33,253 bases of DNA from an uncultured Pelagibacteraceae bacterium. GTDB lineage: Bacteria > Pseudomonadota > Alphaproteobacteria > Pelagibacterales > Pelagibacteraceae. Made by a program: the position numbers and the translations under genes. The DNA is taken from NCBI GenBank assembly GCA_902580135.1, contig CACHJL010000014.1:1-33253 (forward strand). The letters are read 5' to 3'. The notes beneath the pieces were generated by a model. That model was given only the letters and a program-made list of their open reading frames with translations, was not told where the DNA came from and searched no databases. Shown one piece after another: positions 24,517 through 33,218 of this stretch (its first letter is position 1; the number at the start of each line of letters is the position of its first letter).

Positions 24517-25251
24517 ATGGCAGCAAACCCAATGTACCAATTCAATGTTTATAGAATTGGACCAGAAATAAAGTTAGGATCAGTAGATATTTCATTTACA
24601 AACGCAAGTCTATTTATGGTAATTAGTACTTTAGCAGTTCTAATTATTTTTAATTTAGGTGCTAAAAAAAAATCCTTAATACCTGACAAAATTCAATTAT
24701 TAGCAGAACTTAGTTATTCCTTTGTGTCAAAAATGATTAGTGATACAGCGGGGTCAAAGGCTAAACCTTATTTTTCATTTATATTTTCATTATTTATGTT
24801 CGTATTATTCTGCAATATGTTTGGCATGATACCTTATTCATTTACAGTAACAAGTCATATAATTGTTACATTTACACTTGCAGCATTTATTTTTATTGGG
24901 GTGACGGTTATTGGTTTTATTAAGCATGGTTTTGGATATTTAAAACTTTTTGTACCTAGTGGTGTTCCAATAATTTTACTTCCATTAATAGTAGTAATTG
25001 AAATAATTTCTTATCTGAGTAGACCAGTTAGTCTGTCTGTTCGATTGTTTGCAAACATGATGGCAGGTCATACAATGATGAAGGTATTCGGAGGTTTTGT
25101 AATAAGCCTTGGAATTATTGGTGGATGGCTTCCACTTAGTTTTTCGGTTGCTTTAACAGGTTTGGAGATATTAGTTGCTTTTCTTCAAGCGTATGTTTTT
25201 GCAATTTTAACCTGCATCTATTTAAATGATGCATTAAATTTACACCATTAA
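24517..25251 (+). CDS. atpB: F0F1 ATP synthase subunit a
   Basis: Stator subunit holding the two proton half-channels. The 244-residue protein has an N-terminal segment (YQFNVYRIGPEIKLGSVDISFTN) followed by about five membrane helices. The essential Arg (about 176) sits in the conserved helix SVRLFANMMAGHTMMKV. ETGL-type helix 'LTGLEILVAFLQAYVFAILTCIYLNDALNLHH' closes the protein; I give it in parts as GLEILVAFLQAYVFAILTC. Length is normal for alphaproteobacteria (about 245-250). No Shine-Dalgarno is seen, unlike the next gene. Confidence 0.96.
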   Translation: MAANPMYQFNVYRIGPEIKLGSVDISFTNASLFMVISTLAVLIIFNLGAKKKSLIPDKIQLLAELSYSFVSKMISDTAGSKAKPYFSFIFSLFMFVLFCNMFGMIPYSFTVTSHIIVTFTLAAFIFIGVTVIGFIKHGFGYLKLFVPSGVPIILLPLIVVIEIISYLSRPVSLSVRLFANMMAGHTMMKVFGGFVISLGIIGGWLPLSFSVALTGLEILVAFLQAYVFAILTCIYLNDALNLHH

Positions 25252-25260
25252 CAACATACA

Positions 25261-25267
25261 AAGGAGG
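25261..25267 (+). promoter_or_regulatory. strong Shine-Dalgarno of atpE
   Basis: AAGGAGG ends five bases before ATG 25273. It is a full match to the anti-Shine-Dalgarno core and stands out, as most genes in the window have little or none. It fits the need for many c subunits per ATP synthase. Confidence 0.75.
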
Positions 25268-25272
25268 AAATA

Positions 25273-25500
25273 ATGGAATTAGAAGCAGCAAAAATGATAG
25301 GAGCAGGACTTGCAGCAATAGCTTTAGCAGGTGCTGGTGTCGGAATTGGTATAATCTTTGGTAATTACCTTTCTGGTGCAATGAGAAATCCTTCTGCAGC
25401 GCAGAAACAATTCCCTAATTTGCTATTAGGATTTGCTTTAGCAGAAGCAACTGGACTATTTGGTCTAGTAGTTGCATTGATAATTTTATTTGCATTTTAG
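25273..25500 (+). CDS. atpE: F0F1 ATP synthase subunit c
   Basis: 75-residue c-ring protein, two membrane helices joined by a polar loop (about 36-48, SGAMRNPSAAQKQFPN). Helix 1 has the glycine motif LAGAGVGIGIIFG; helix 2 carries the ion-binding Glu58 in ALAEATGLFGLVV. The Glu neighbours do not show the Gln/Glu-Ser/Thr set typical of Na+-type c subunits, which favours H+ coupling. Length is typical of alphaproteobacteria. Four bases separate it from atpF'. Confidence 0.97.
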   Translation: MELEAAKMIGAGLAAIALAGAGVGIGIIFGNYLSGAMRNPSAAQKQFPNLLLGFALAEATGLFGLVVALIILFAF

Positions 25501-25503
25501 TTA

Positions 25504-26094
25504 ATGCTCAAAAAAATAATTATTCAGATATTCACTTTATACTTTGTGCTAGCGACACATGCACAAAGTGGGGAAAGTGGAGGTATGCCACAACTTAACC
25601 CGGAATTTTGGGTATCTCAAATAGTGTGGTTGGTTTTAACTTTCGGTCTACTCTATATAATTTTATCAAAATTAATTTTGCCAAAAATTAGTAATAATTT
25701 AGAAACTAGAAAATCACAAATTTTAGAAAATATAGAAACAGCAGAAAAACAAAGAGAAGAAAGTGATAAAAAACTTAAAGAATTTGAAAAAATTATTTTG
25801 GAAAGTAAACTTGAAGCAAAAAATTATTTTAATGAAGCTAGGCAAAAAATACAAGAAGATATCACTAATAAAAGAAATGCATTAGATAAAGATATTGATG
25901 ATGAGATAAGAGCTGCAGAACAAGAAATAAAAAACTTAAATACTGCTTCAAGAGAAAAAATTAAAAATATAGCAGTTGAAACTTCATCTGAACTAATAAA
26001 ACAGTTAATTGGAGAAGAGACAAATAATAGCAGTATATCTGCGATAGTTGAAGAACAGTCTAAAAAGAATAAGGAGGAACAGCATGGTATTTGA
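25504..26094 (+). CDS. F0F1 ATP synthase subunit b' (atpF2-type)
   Basis: 196-residue peripheral-stalk subunit. It has an N-terminal segment that may be a signal or first helix (about 4-18), the alphaproteobacterial b' signature GGMPQLNPEFWVSQIVWLVLTFGLLYII (given here in two parts: GGMPQLNPEFWVSQI and WLVLTFGLLYII), one membrane helix, then a long charged coiled coil (about 65-180). It resembles the longer, less conserved b' of phototrophs and alphaproteobacteria, in which b and b' form a heterodimer. Its 3' end overlaps atpF by 11 bases. Confidence 0.93.
   Translation: MLKKIIIQIFTLYFVLATHAQSGESGGMPQLNPEFWVSQIVWLVLTFGLLYIILSKLILPKISNNLETRKSQILENIETAEKQREESDKKLKEFEKIILESKLEAKNYFNEARQKIQEDITNKRNALDKDIDDEIRAAEQEIKNLNTASREKIKNIAVETSSELIKQLIGEETNNSSISAIVEEQSKKNKEEQHGI
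26071..26077 (+). promoter_or_regulatory. Shine-Dalgarno deciding the atpF start
   Basis: AAGGAGG lies inside the atpF' coding region, six bases before ATG 26084. It fixes MVFDATFWVAV as the atpF start. A longer open frame back to 26048 has no such signal. Confidence 0.75.
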
Positions 26095-26581
26095 TGCAAC
26101 ATTCTGGGTAGCAGTTTCTTTTGTTATTTTTGTTGGAGTTTTAATTTATTTTAAAATTCCTCAAAATGTTAATAACTTGTTAAGTAAAATGATAGTAGAT
26201 ATAAAAAACGAAATTGATGAAAGTGAAAAATTAAGAAAAGAGTCAAAAAAACTTTTAGATAATGCTCAGAGTAAACTAAATTCTGTAAGTGTGGAAACAA
26301 AAAAAATATTAGACCAAGCAAAAAGTGAAGCTGATAGACTTGTAATTGATATGAATGATAAATTTCATAAATCAGCTGAAATTAAGAAAAATCTTTCAAA
26401 AATCAAAATTTCTCAAATGAAAGAAACTGCAATTAAAGAAATAAAAGATAATTCAATTAGAATAGCCATAAACTCTGTTAAAAAAATTATAACTACTTCT
26501 GTGGATAAGTCAAAGTTAGATAATTTATTTAAAAAAAATCTAGAAGAGACAAAATCTGAACTTAAAAAGATTAACTCATAG
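26084..26581 (+). CDS. atpF: F0F1 ATP synthase subunit b
   Basis: 165-residue stator b subunit from ATG 26084. It has one N-terminal membrane helix (FDATFWVAVSFVIFVGVLIYF, about 3-23; given as FWVAVSFVIFVGVLIYF) then a hydrophilic coiled coil to the C-terminus. The VFDATFWVAV entry is typical of alphaproteobacterial atpF. It is encoded after atpF' with an 11-base overlap and forms the last gene of the F0 operon. F1 genes (atpHAGDC) are not in the window, in keeping with the split F0/F1 operons of alphaproteobacteria. Confidence 0.92.
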   Translation: MVFDATFWVAVSFVIFVGVLIYFKIPQNVNNLLSKMIVDIKNEIDESEKLRKESKKLLDNAQSKLNSVSVETKKILDQAKSEADRLVIDMNDKFHKSAEIKKNLSKIKISQMKETAIKEIKDNSIRIAINSVKKIITTSVDKSKLDNLFKKNLEETKSELKKINS

Positions 26582-26587
26582 TTTTCC

Positions 26588-26624
26588 AAGATATCTTCGT
26601 TACTTTTCTTTAAAATAATATAAA
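26588..26624 (+). promoter_or_regulatory. possible promoter/operator of the crt-blh operon
   Basis: The 51-base gap between atpF and crtI contains a perfect 10-base palindrome AAGATATCTT (26588-26597) and a TATAAA (26619-26624) about nine bases before ATG 26633. The candidate -35 (TTCGTT) is poor. The palindrome could be an operator or chance in AT-rich DNA. Confidence 0.25.
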
Positions 26625-26632
26625 ATTCAAAT

Positions 26633-28090
26633 ATGAATTCAATTGTAATTGGCTCAGGGTTTGGTGGTATTGCAGCAGCTTTGAGATTAAAAGCAAAAAA
26701 ACACAAAGTAACTCTTATAGAAAAACATAAAGATTTAGGTGGAAGAGCACGAGTATTTAAAAAAAATGGATTTATATTTGATGGTGGACCAACTGTTATA
26801 ACTGCGCCATATCTTATTAATGAACTTTTTGAACTATTTAATAAAAACCCAGAGGATTATATTAAAATTAGACCACTAGATACTTGGTATAGATTTATTT
26901 TTGAAGATGGATTTAAATTTGATTATTCAGGCAATGAAGAAAAAATGAAAGAACAAATAGAAAAAATAAATAAGGATGATTTATCGGGGTATGAAAACTT
27001 AGTAAATTTTACAAAAAAAATTTTTGACAAAGGTTTTACAGAACTTTCCGATGTTCCATTTGATAAACCTTCATTTATGATAAAACAAATTCCATCTTTA
27101 TTAAACTTGAAAAGTTATAAATCAGTTTATAGTTTAGTATCTTCGTTTGTTAAAAATGATAAATTAAGAAGATTATTAAGTATGCATCCATTATTGGTTG
27201 GTGGAAATCCATTTACAACAACATCAATATATGGATTAATTTTATATTTAGAAAAGAAATGGGGCATTCACTATTCAATGGGTGGAACCGGTCAAATTAT
27301 TAATGGAATGGAAAAGTTAATGATAGAGGAAAATATTGAAATTATAAAAGGCCAGGAAGTAACAAAAATTATATCAAAAAATAATAAAATTGTTGGAGTA
27401 AAATTGAATAATAACAAAGAAATAAATACTGATAATGTTATTTGTAATGCGGATCCACCAGCTGTTTATTCTAAATTGACAGTTCCAAAAACTACGAGTT
27501 CAATATTCAATTGGAAGATGAAAAGAATGCAATATTCTATGGGCTTGTTTGTATATTATTTTGGAACCAAGAAGGTATATGATCAAGTAGAGCACCATAC
27601 GATAAAGTTCGGAAATAAATATAAAGAACACCTTGATGATATTTTTAACAAAAAAATATTGAATAAGGATATAAGTTATTATCTTCACAGGCCTTCGGCT
27701 ACTGATAAATCAATGGCTCCTGAGGGCCATGATTGCTTTTACGTACTTGTTCCTGTACCAAATAATCAGTCAGGCATAAATTGGTCTGTTGAAGGAGAAA
27801 AGATAAAAAATCTTGTAATAGATAAAATGGAAAAGGATTTATTACCAAATTTAAAAGAAAATATAGTAGAAGAATTTTATTTAACTCCTGATTATTTTGA
27901 AAAAGAACTTAATACTAAATATGGGTCTGGTTTCTCAATCCAGCCTAAATTTTCACAATCCGCTTATTTTAGATTTCACAATAAATCTGAAATATATGAT
28001 GGTTTATATTTTGTTGGTGCTGGAACACATCCTGGAGCGGGCGTTCCGGGTGTACTATCATCTGCAAAAGTCCTAGATAAAATTTTATAA
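26633..28090 (+). CDS. crtI: phytoene desaturase (CrtI type)
   Basis: FAD-dependent desaturase taking phytoene to lycopene. The 485 residues match CrtI (about 490-510). The N-terminal dinucleotide motif IGSGFGGIAAALRLKAKKHKVTLIEK (Gly7, Gly9, Gly12; given in short form GSGFGGIAAALRL), followed by LGGRARVFKKNGFIFDGGPT, and the C-terminal FAD signature YFVGAGTHPGAGVPGVLSSAK are clear CrtI features. It begins the crtI-crtB-crtY-blh run and overlaps crtB by one base (TAATG). In SAR11 this cassette makes beta-carotene for retinal, the proteorhodopsin chromophore. Confidence 0.96.
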   Translation: MNSIVIGSGFGGIAAALRLKAKKHKVTLIEKHKDLGGRARVFKKNGFIFDGGPTVITAPYLINELFELFNKNPEDYIKIRPLDTWYRFIFEDGFKFDYSGNEEKMKEQIEKINKDDLSGYENLVNFTKKIFDKGFTELSDVPFDKPSFMIKQIPSLLNLKSYKSVYSLVSSFVKNDKLRRLLSMHPLLVGGNPFTTTSIYGLILYLEKKWGIHYSMGGTGQIINGMEKLMIEENIEIIKGQEVTKIISKNNKIVGVKLNNNKEINTDNVICNADPPAVYSKLTVPKTTSSIFNWKMKRMQYSMGLFVYYFGTKKVYDQVEHHTIKFGNKYKEHLDDIFNKKILNKDISYYLHRPSATDKSMAPEGHDCFYVLVPVPNNQSGINWSVEGEKIKNLVIDKMEKDLLPNLKENIVEEFYLTPDYFEKELNTKYGSGFSIQPKFSQSAYFRFHNKSEIYDGLYFVGAGTHPGAGVPGVLSSAKVLDKIL

Positions 28091-28941
28091 TGGCCAATAA
28101 CAGCTATCTATCTATATATGCAAAATCTTTTAATTGGGCTGGATATTTTTTGCCAAAAGAAATTTATTTAAAGTGCTCAAATTTATATGATTTTTGTAGA
28201 ACAGTAGACAATATTGCTGATGATATTGGTGAAATTAGCGTAAAAAAAAATACCCTTTTAGAATTTAAAAATAACTTTATCAATCAAAATTATAATAATC
28301 CTGTAATTAAAAACATGTGGTCTTTAATAACAGAATATGGAATTTCAACAAAAGTAATTAACGACTTATTTGATGGAGCTGAGTATGATTTAAAACACAA
28401 AGTACAAATTAATTCAAAAAAAGAGTTATTGATATATTCTTATAGAGTTGCTGGCTCTGTTGGTTTAATGATGGCAAAAATATTAAATGTTAAAAACAGA
28501 AATTCTTTAAAATCAGCGATTGATTTAGGTATTGCTATGCAACTTACAAATATATCGAGAGATGTTATAGAAGATTCAAAAAATAATAGGTTTTATATAT
28601 CTAATAATTTTGAAACAATAGTAGAAACTTTGAAAACTGCTGATCTATTTTATGAAAGTTCTTTTGCTTCTATAAAAGAAATTCCATTCAGTTTTCGTTT
28701 TTCTATATTAGTAGCAAGAAGAATTTATAGAGCAATTGGACATAATATTATAAAAAAAAAAAATTTGGAAGATTATAAAAGTTCAGGTAAAATTTATGTA
28801 AGCAAAATTGGAAAAATTATTCAAACATTCTTATCTGTGTATGACTTAATAAGACTATTATTGATTAAACATGGTGATCACTCAAGATTTAAAGAGCATA
28901 AGATAATAAATGAAGAAATAAATTTAAATGAAAGATTTTGA
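28090..28941 (+). CDS. crtB: phytoene synthase
   Basis: Condenses two GGPP to phytoene, the first committed carotenoid step. The 283-residue protein has the two Mg-binding Asp motifs: DNIAD (40-44) in FCRTVDNIADDIG and DVIED (158-162) in QLTNISRDVIEDSKNNRFYI, plus YSYRVAGSVGLMM. It lacks an identifiable GGPP synthase fusion, so CrtE must be encoded elsewhere. A run of twelve A (28752-28763) lies in its C-terminal third. The 3' end overlaps crtY by 14 bases. Confidence 0.95.
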   Translation: MANNSYLSIYAKSFNWAGYFLPKEIYLKCSNLYDFCRTVDNIADDIGEISVKKNTLLEFKNNFINQNYNNPVIKNMWSLITEYGISTKVINDLFDGAEYDLKHKVQINSKKELLIYSYRVAGSVGLMMAKILNVKNRNSLKSAIDLGIAMQLTNISRDVIEDSKNNRFYISNNFETIVETLKTADLFYESSFASIKEIPFSFRFSILVARRIYRAIGHNIIKKKNLEDYKSSGKIYVSKIGKIIQTFLSVYDLIRLLLIKHGDHSRFKEHKIINEEINLNERF

Positions 28942-29998
28942 TTATATAATTATTGGTGGAGGATGTGCAGGTTTATCTTTAGCTTACGAATTAGAAATTC
29001 ATAAAAAGTTAGAAGATAAAACTTTAGCAATTATAGAGCCTAGAAAAGAATATTATAAAGATAAAACTTGGTCTTTTTGGAAAACAACTCCACATAATTA
29101 TGATGATTGTGTAAAAAAAAGCTGGAAAAATTTTTCTATAAACCTGCCAAATAAAACAAAATTTTTGGAATGTGGTAAATATCCATATCAAAGTATTGAT
29201 AGCGGATTATTTTATGAAAAAATTAATAAAAAATTAAAGTTAAATAAAAACATTTATTTTTATAAAAATATTAATGAAATAAGCTCAGAAAATTCATTTA
29301 TATTTAACAGCGTTCCTAATCTCAATAGAAATGAAAATAATCTTTGGCAGCATTTTTGTGGTGTTGAAATAGAGACTAATAATAACTTTTTTGATGATGA
29401 AATTATTAATTTAATGGATTTTGATTGTAATCAAAGAAATAGCGTACATTTTTTTTATACACTTCCATATACAAAAAATAAAGCACTGGTTGAAACTACT
29501 TGGCTCTCAAAAATGAATGATAATTCACAAAAAGATTATGATGAACAAATTAGAGAATATATTGAAAATCACTTAAATCTTAAAGATTATAAGATTACAT
29601 ATAAAGAAGAAGGGGCTATTCCACTTTTTCATACATCTTACCCAAGAGAAAAAAATAAAATAAATATTGGAACAGCAGGTGGTATGACAAGATTAAGCAC
29701 AGGATATACTTTCCTTAATATTCAAGAACATTGTAAATTCATAAGAGAAAATATTGAAAATATTACTGAAGTTAAATTATTTGAAATTGAAAAAAAATAT
29801 CAATTTTTAGATAAAATATTCTTAAAAGTTATTGAAAAAAACCCTGAAAAAATGCCAAATATATTTTTTAAAATGTTCGACGGTTCTTCCAATACAGTTG
29901 TAAAATTTCTATCTAATAAAAGTAATATTTTAGAGGATTTTTCAATAATTTTAAACATGCCTAAATGGATATTTATAAAAGAGTTATTTAGAAACTAA
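28928..29998 (+). CDS. crtY: lycopene beta-cyclase (CrtY type)
   Basis: Flavoprotein that closes both beta rings of lycopene to give beta-carotene. Over 356 residues: N-terminal GGGCAGLSLA (10-19) dinucleotide motif, DKTWSFW (an element common to CrtY), NSVHFFYTLPYTKNKALVETTWLS, then the INIGTAGGMTRLSTGYTFLNIQ block near the C-terminus that matches CrtY proteins. Length is slightly below other bacterial CrtY (about 380). It is placed between crtB and blh, where a beta-carotene maker is expected. Confidence 0.93.
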   Translation: MKDFDYIIIGGGCAGLSLAYELEIHKKLEDKTLAIIEPRKEYYKDKTWSFWKTTPHNYDDCVKKSWKNFSINLPNKTKFLECGKYPYQSIDSGLFYEKINKKLKLNKNIYFYKNINEISSENSFIFNSVPNLNRNENNLWQHFCGVEIETNNNFFDDEIINLMDFDCNQRNSVHFFYTLPYTKNKALVETTWLSKMNDNSQKDYDEQIREYIENHLNLKDYKITYKEEGAIPLFHTSYPREKNKINIGTAGGMTRLSTGYTFLNIQEHCKFIRENIENITEVKLFEIEKKYQFLDKIFLKVIEKNPEKMPNIFFKMFDGSSNTVVKFLSNKSNILEDFSIILNMPKWIFIKELFRN

Positions 29999-29999
29999 T

Positions 30000-30893
30000 A
30001 TGATTAAATTAAATTTTTATCACTCATTAATTTTTTTTAATTTAACTATATTTTTGTCTGCTTTAGAATATTTAAGAAGTAATAATTTATTGATATTTTG
30101 TTTATTCTTGATTTTAAGTATTGGAATATCACATGGGTCACTTGATCATATAAAGGGAAAAAAACTTTTAAAAATTTTTAAGATTAAATCGATAAACATT
30201 TTTTATTTTGGTTATATTGCAATTGGATTAGTAACTATTTTAATATGGTATTTATTTCCAAAACTCTTGTTGCTTTTATTTTTAATAATTGCAGCATTTC
30301 ATTTTGGAAAAGAAGATTCAGAATTTATAAATAAAAAAAAAAATTTTGAATTGATTTATTTTTTTAAAGGTTCTTTAATTATAGTTGCACCTCTACTTTT
30401 TCATAAAAATGAAACAATGTTGATTTTTGAAAGTTTGAACTTTGATATTTCAGGTAATTTTTTAATAAATGATATAACTTTATATTTTTTTGTTTTATTT
30501 AGTTTTGTTTCAACATTGATTTTAACATTAAAAAAAAGTTTTGATTCTAAATCACTTTTATTAATGGATTTTTTGTCTATCATAATCCTGAATTATTTCT
30601 TGAATCCAATCTTAGCATTTACAATTTACTTCTGTTTTTTACATTCAATTAGGCATTCTATTTCATTGATATTTGAAATAGATAATAATATTAGGATAGG
30701 TTTGCCAATTTTTTTAAAAAGAGCATTGCCTCTTACTATCATTACTATTTTTATCTATTTGTTTTCACTATATTTTTTAAATAATTACAATGATTTTAAT
30801 GAATCTATACATAAAATAATTTTTATTGGTTTGGCGTCATTAACTTTTCCTCATATATTGCTCGAATATCTTTTAGAAAAAAATGGAAAATAA
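30000..30893 (+). CDS. blh: beta-carotene 15,15'-dioxygenase, Blh family
   Basis: Membrane, iron-dependent enzyme that cleaves beta-carotene into two retinal molecules. The 297-residue protein has about seven hydrophobic segments. Its His residues match Blh iron ligands: SHGSLDH (45-50), AAFHFG with His101, and LHSIRH with His215 and His219 (four residues apart), with another His at about 285 in FPHILLEY. It ends the crt run, one base after crtY, and overlaps ispH by 11 bases. The opsin is not in the window. Retinal production is therefore inferred from the family and pathway, not from a nearby opsin. Confidence 0.94.
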   Translation: MIKLNFYHSLIFFNLTIFLSALEYLRSNNLLIFCLFLILSIGISHGSLDHIKGKKLLKIFKIKSINIFYFGYIAIGLVTILIWYLFPKLLLLLFLIIAAFHFGKEDSEFINKKKNFELIYFFKGSLIIVAPLLFHKNETMLIFESLNFDISGNFLINDITLYFFVLFSFVSTLILTLKKSFDSKSLLLMDFLSIIILNYFLNPILAFTIYFCFLHSIRHSISLIFEIDNNIRIGLPIFLKRALPLTIITIFIYLFSLYFLNNYNDFNESIHKIIFIGLASLTFPHILLEYLLEKNGK

Positions 30894-31827
30894 AAATTTA
30901 AAAATTTTATTAGCTGCTCCTCGGGGTTTCTGCGCTGGCGTTGACCGTGCAATAGAAATTGTAAAAAAAAGTATAGATAAGTATGGTTCTCCAGTTTATG
31001 TAAGACATGAGATTGTTCATAATAAACATGTTGTAGATGGTTTAAAAAAAATTGGAGCAATATTTGTAGAAGAATTAGAAGAAATTGAAGATAAAACAAG
31101 ACCAGTAATTTTTTCTGCTCATGGTGTGCCAAAAACAGTTCCTAAAGAAGCTTCAAATTTAAACATGACATTCGTTGATGCTACGTGTCCATTGGTTTCT
31201 AAAGTTCATAGAGAAGCTGAAAATTTGCACAAAAAAGGCGCACATATATTACTTATCGGACACAAAAATCATCCCGAAGTAGTTGGTACTATGGGACAGT
31301 TGCCAAGAAATAGCATTGAACTTATTGAAAGTGTTGAAGATGCAGAAAATTATTTTAATAAAAATAATAATAAATTAGCATATATAACTCAAACAACTTT
31401 ATCTGTTGACGACACAAAAGATATAATTAATGCATTAAAAAAAAAATTTCCAAATATTTACGAGCCTAAAAAAGAAGATATTTGTTACGCTACCACTAAT
31501 AGACAATCAGCCGTAAAAAAAATTGCTAAAAGTTGTGATATGTTTTTTATAATAGGAAGTAGAAACTCTTCAAATTCAGTTAGGCTAGTTGAAGTTGCAA
31601 GAAATAACGGGTGTAAAAATTCCGAGCTAATTCATTCTGAAAGCAACGTGCCATTTGAAAAAATTGCTAATTGTAAAACTATCGGTATTTCCTCAGGAGC
31701 CTCTGCTCCGGAAGTTTTAGTTGAAGAATTTATCAATTCTCTAAAAAAAGAGTTTAATGTAGAAATAGAAGAAGTAGAAATAGTGAAAGAAAATATAATA
31801 TTTAAAATTCCTGGAAAATTAAACTAG
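30883..31827 (+). CDS. ispH: 4-hydroxy-3-methylbut-2-enyl diphosphate reductase
   Basis: Last step of the MEP pathway, giving IPP and DMAPP with a 4Fe-4S (or 3Fe-4S plus Fe) centre. The 314-residue protein has three conserved Cys: PRGFCAGVDRA (Cys17), DATCPLVSKVH and EDICYATTNRQSAVKKIA. SAHGVPKTVP and IIGSRNSSNSVRLVEVA complete the signature. Length is normal. It overlaps blh by 11 bases and thrB by one. ispH-thrB-rnhA is a common alphaproteobacterial order; the crt-blh genes precede it here, linking carotenoid synthesis to precursor supply. Confidence 0.96.
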   Translation: MENKNLKILLAAPRGFCAGVDRAIEIVKKSIDKYGSPVYVRHEIVHNKHVVDGLKKIGAIFVEELEEIEDKTRPVIFSAHGVPKTVPKEASNLNMTFVDATCPLVSKVHREAENLHKKGAHILLIGHKNHPEVVGTMGQLPRNSIELIESVEDAENYFNKNNNKLAYITQTTLSVDDTKDIINALKKKFPNIYEPKKEDICYATTNRQSAVKKIAKSCDMFFIIGSRNSSNSVRLVEVARNNGCKNSELIHSESNVPFEKIANCKTIGISSGASAPEVLVEEFINSLKKEFNVEIEEVEIVKENIIFKIPGKLN

Positions 31828-32795
31828 TGGCTGTATATACTAAAATTAATTCGAGAGAAGTAAGCTATATTGAAAAAAATTATAGCATAGGAAAAATTAT
31901 TAAATTTACTGGTATTAAAAAAGGAATCGAAAATACAAATTATCTTTTAAAAACAAAAAATAGAAAATTTATACTGACTCTTTTTGAAAAAAGAGTTCAA
32001 AAAAAAGATTTACCTTTCTTTATGAATTTAATGGACAAGTTAAATAAATATAAAATTAATTGTCCAGAACCTCAAAGAAATAAAAAAGGAAGTTTTTTAA
32101 TAAAAATTAAAAATAAAACTGCGTCTATTGTTTCCTTTGTTGAAGGAAAAGATAAGTTAAAATTAAACCCAAAAAACTGTTATGAAATTGGTAAGAACAT
32201 AGCTAAACTTCACAGAGCATCAAAAAAAATTAAGCTTTATAGAAAAAATTCTTTATCTTTAAAAGATTGGCCAAAACTATTAAATAAAATTGGAAATAAA
32301 TCAAAGATTATAAGCCCAAATTTAAATAGTTTGATGAAAAATAGTTTCTTAGAAATAAAAAAAAAATGGCCGAAAAATTTACCTTATGGAACTATTCATG
32401 CTGATTTATTCATAGATAATATTTTTTTTAAAAAAAATAAGTTTCATGGATATATAGACTTCTATTTTGCGTGTAATGATTTTTTGATGTACGAAATTGC
32501 CATTTGTATTAATGCATTATGTTTTGATAAAAAAAATAATAAATTTGTATTTAACAAGAAAAAATCAACAAATCTTATTAAGGGTTATTCAAAAATAAGA
32601 AGATTTTCAGACAGAGAGAAAAAATCTTTAAATATCTTATGTAGAGGTGCGGCTCTTAGATATTTGCTAACAAGAACTTATGATTATTTAAATACGCCAA
32701 AGAGTGCTGTTATAAAAATTAAAAATCCCAGGGAATATATTCAAAAACTTAATGTGCATAATAAATTTAACAATTTTAAAAATTATTATATTTAA
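31827..32795 (+). CDS. thrB: homoserine kinase, APH-like (ThrB2) type
   Basis: Phosphorylates homoserine in threonine synthesis. It belongs to the aminoglycoside-phosphotransferase-like kinases used for this step in alphaproteobacteria, not the GHMP-type ThrB of E. coli. The catalytic loop is TIHADLFIDNIFF with His191 and Asp193, followed by GYIDFYFACNDFLMYEIAICINALCF. It starts at a GTG (31827) whose first base is the last base of the ispH stop TAG. Length 322 is typical. rnhA starts directly after its stop. Confidence 0.92.
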   Translation: MAVYTKINSREVSYIEKNYSIGKIIKFTGIKKGIENTNYLLKTKNRKFILTLFEKRVQKKDLPFFMNLMDKLNKYKINCPEPQRNKKGSFLIKIKNKTASIVSFVEGKDKLKLNPKNCYEIGKNIAKLHRASKKIKLYRKNSLSLKDWPKLLNKIGNKSKIISPNLNSLMKNSFLEIKKKWPKNLPYGTIHADLFIDNIFFKKNKFHGYIDFYFACNDFLMYEIAICINALCFDKKNNKFVFNKKKSTNLIKGYSKIRRFSDREKKSLNILCRGAALRYLLTRTYDYLNTPKSAVIKIKNPREYIQKLNVHNKFNNFKNYYI

Positions 32796-33218
32796 ATGAT
32801 TAAAATTTACACTGATGGCTCCTGTTTAGAAAATCCAGGAGATGGTGGATGGGCAGCTATAATTATCGATGGTGGGAAAAAAACTCAAATAAAGGGAAGT
32901 AAAAAAAATACTACAAATAATCAAATGGAGCTACTTGCCCCAATTCAAGCTTTAAAAAAAATTCCCAAAGGTAGTAAAGTTCAAATTTTTACAGACTCTA
33001 AATATGTAAAGTCAGGAATAACAGAGTGGATCCATAATTGGAAAAAAAATGGATGGAAAACTGCAAACAAACAAAAAGTTAAAAATAAAGAACTTTGGGA
33101 AGAATTAGATCTTTTAGCTAATGAATTTGAAATAATTTGGAACTGGGTAAAAGCACATTCAACTGATGAGTTAAATAACGAAGTTGATTTAATTGCTAGA
33201 GAAGCTGCAAATTTATAA
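32796..33218 (+). CDS. rnhA: ribonuclease HI
   Basis: Cuts the RNA strand of RNA-DNA hybrids, including R-loops. The 140-residue enzyme shows IYTDGSCLENPGDGGWA with Asp7, NQMELLAPIQAL with Glu45, FTDSKYV with Asp67 and EVDLIAREAA with Asp131: the complete DEDD set. WVKAHSTDELNNEVD keeps the catalytic-loop His. It is the last gene of the ispH-thrB-rnhA run, directly after thrB (no gap). The window thus encodes both RNases H, of types I and II. Confidence 0.96.
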   Translation: MIKIYTDGSCLENPGDGGWAAIIIDGGKKTQIKGSKKNTTNNQMELLAPIQALKKIPKGSKVQIFTDSKYVKSGITEWIHNWKKNGWKTANKQKVKNKELWEELDLLANEFEIIWNWVKAHSTDELNNEVDLIAREAANL

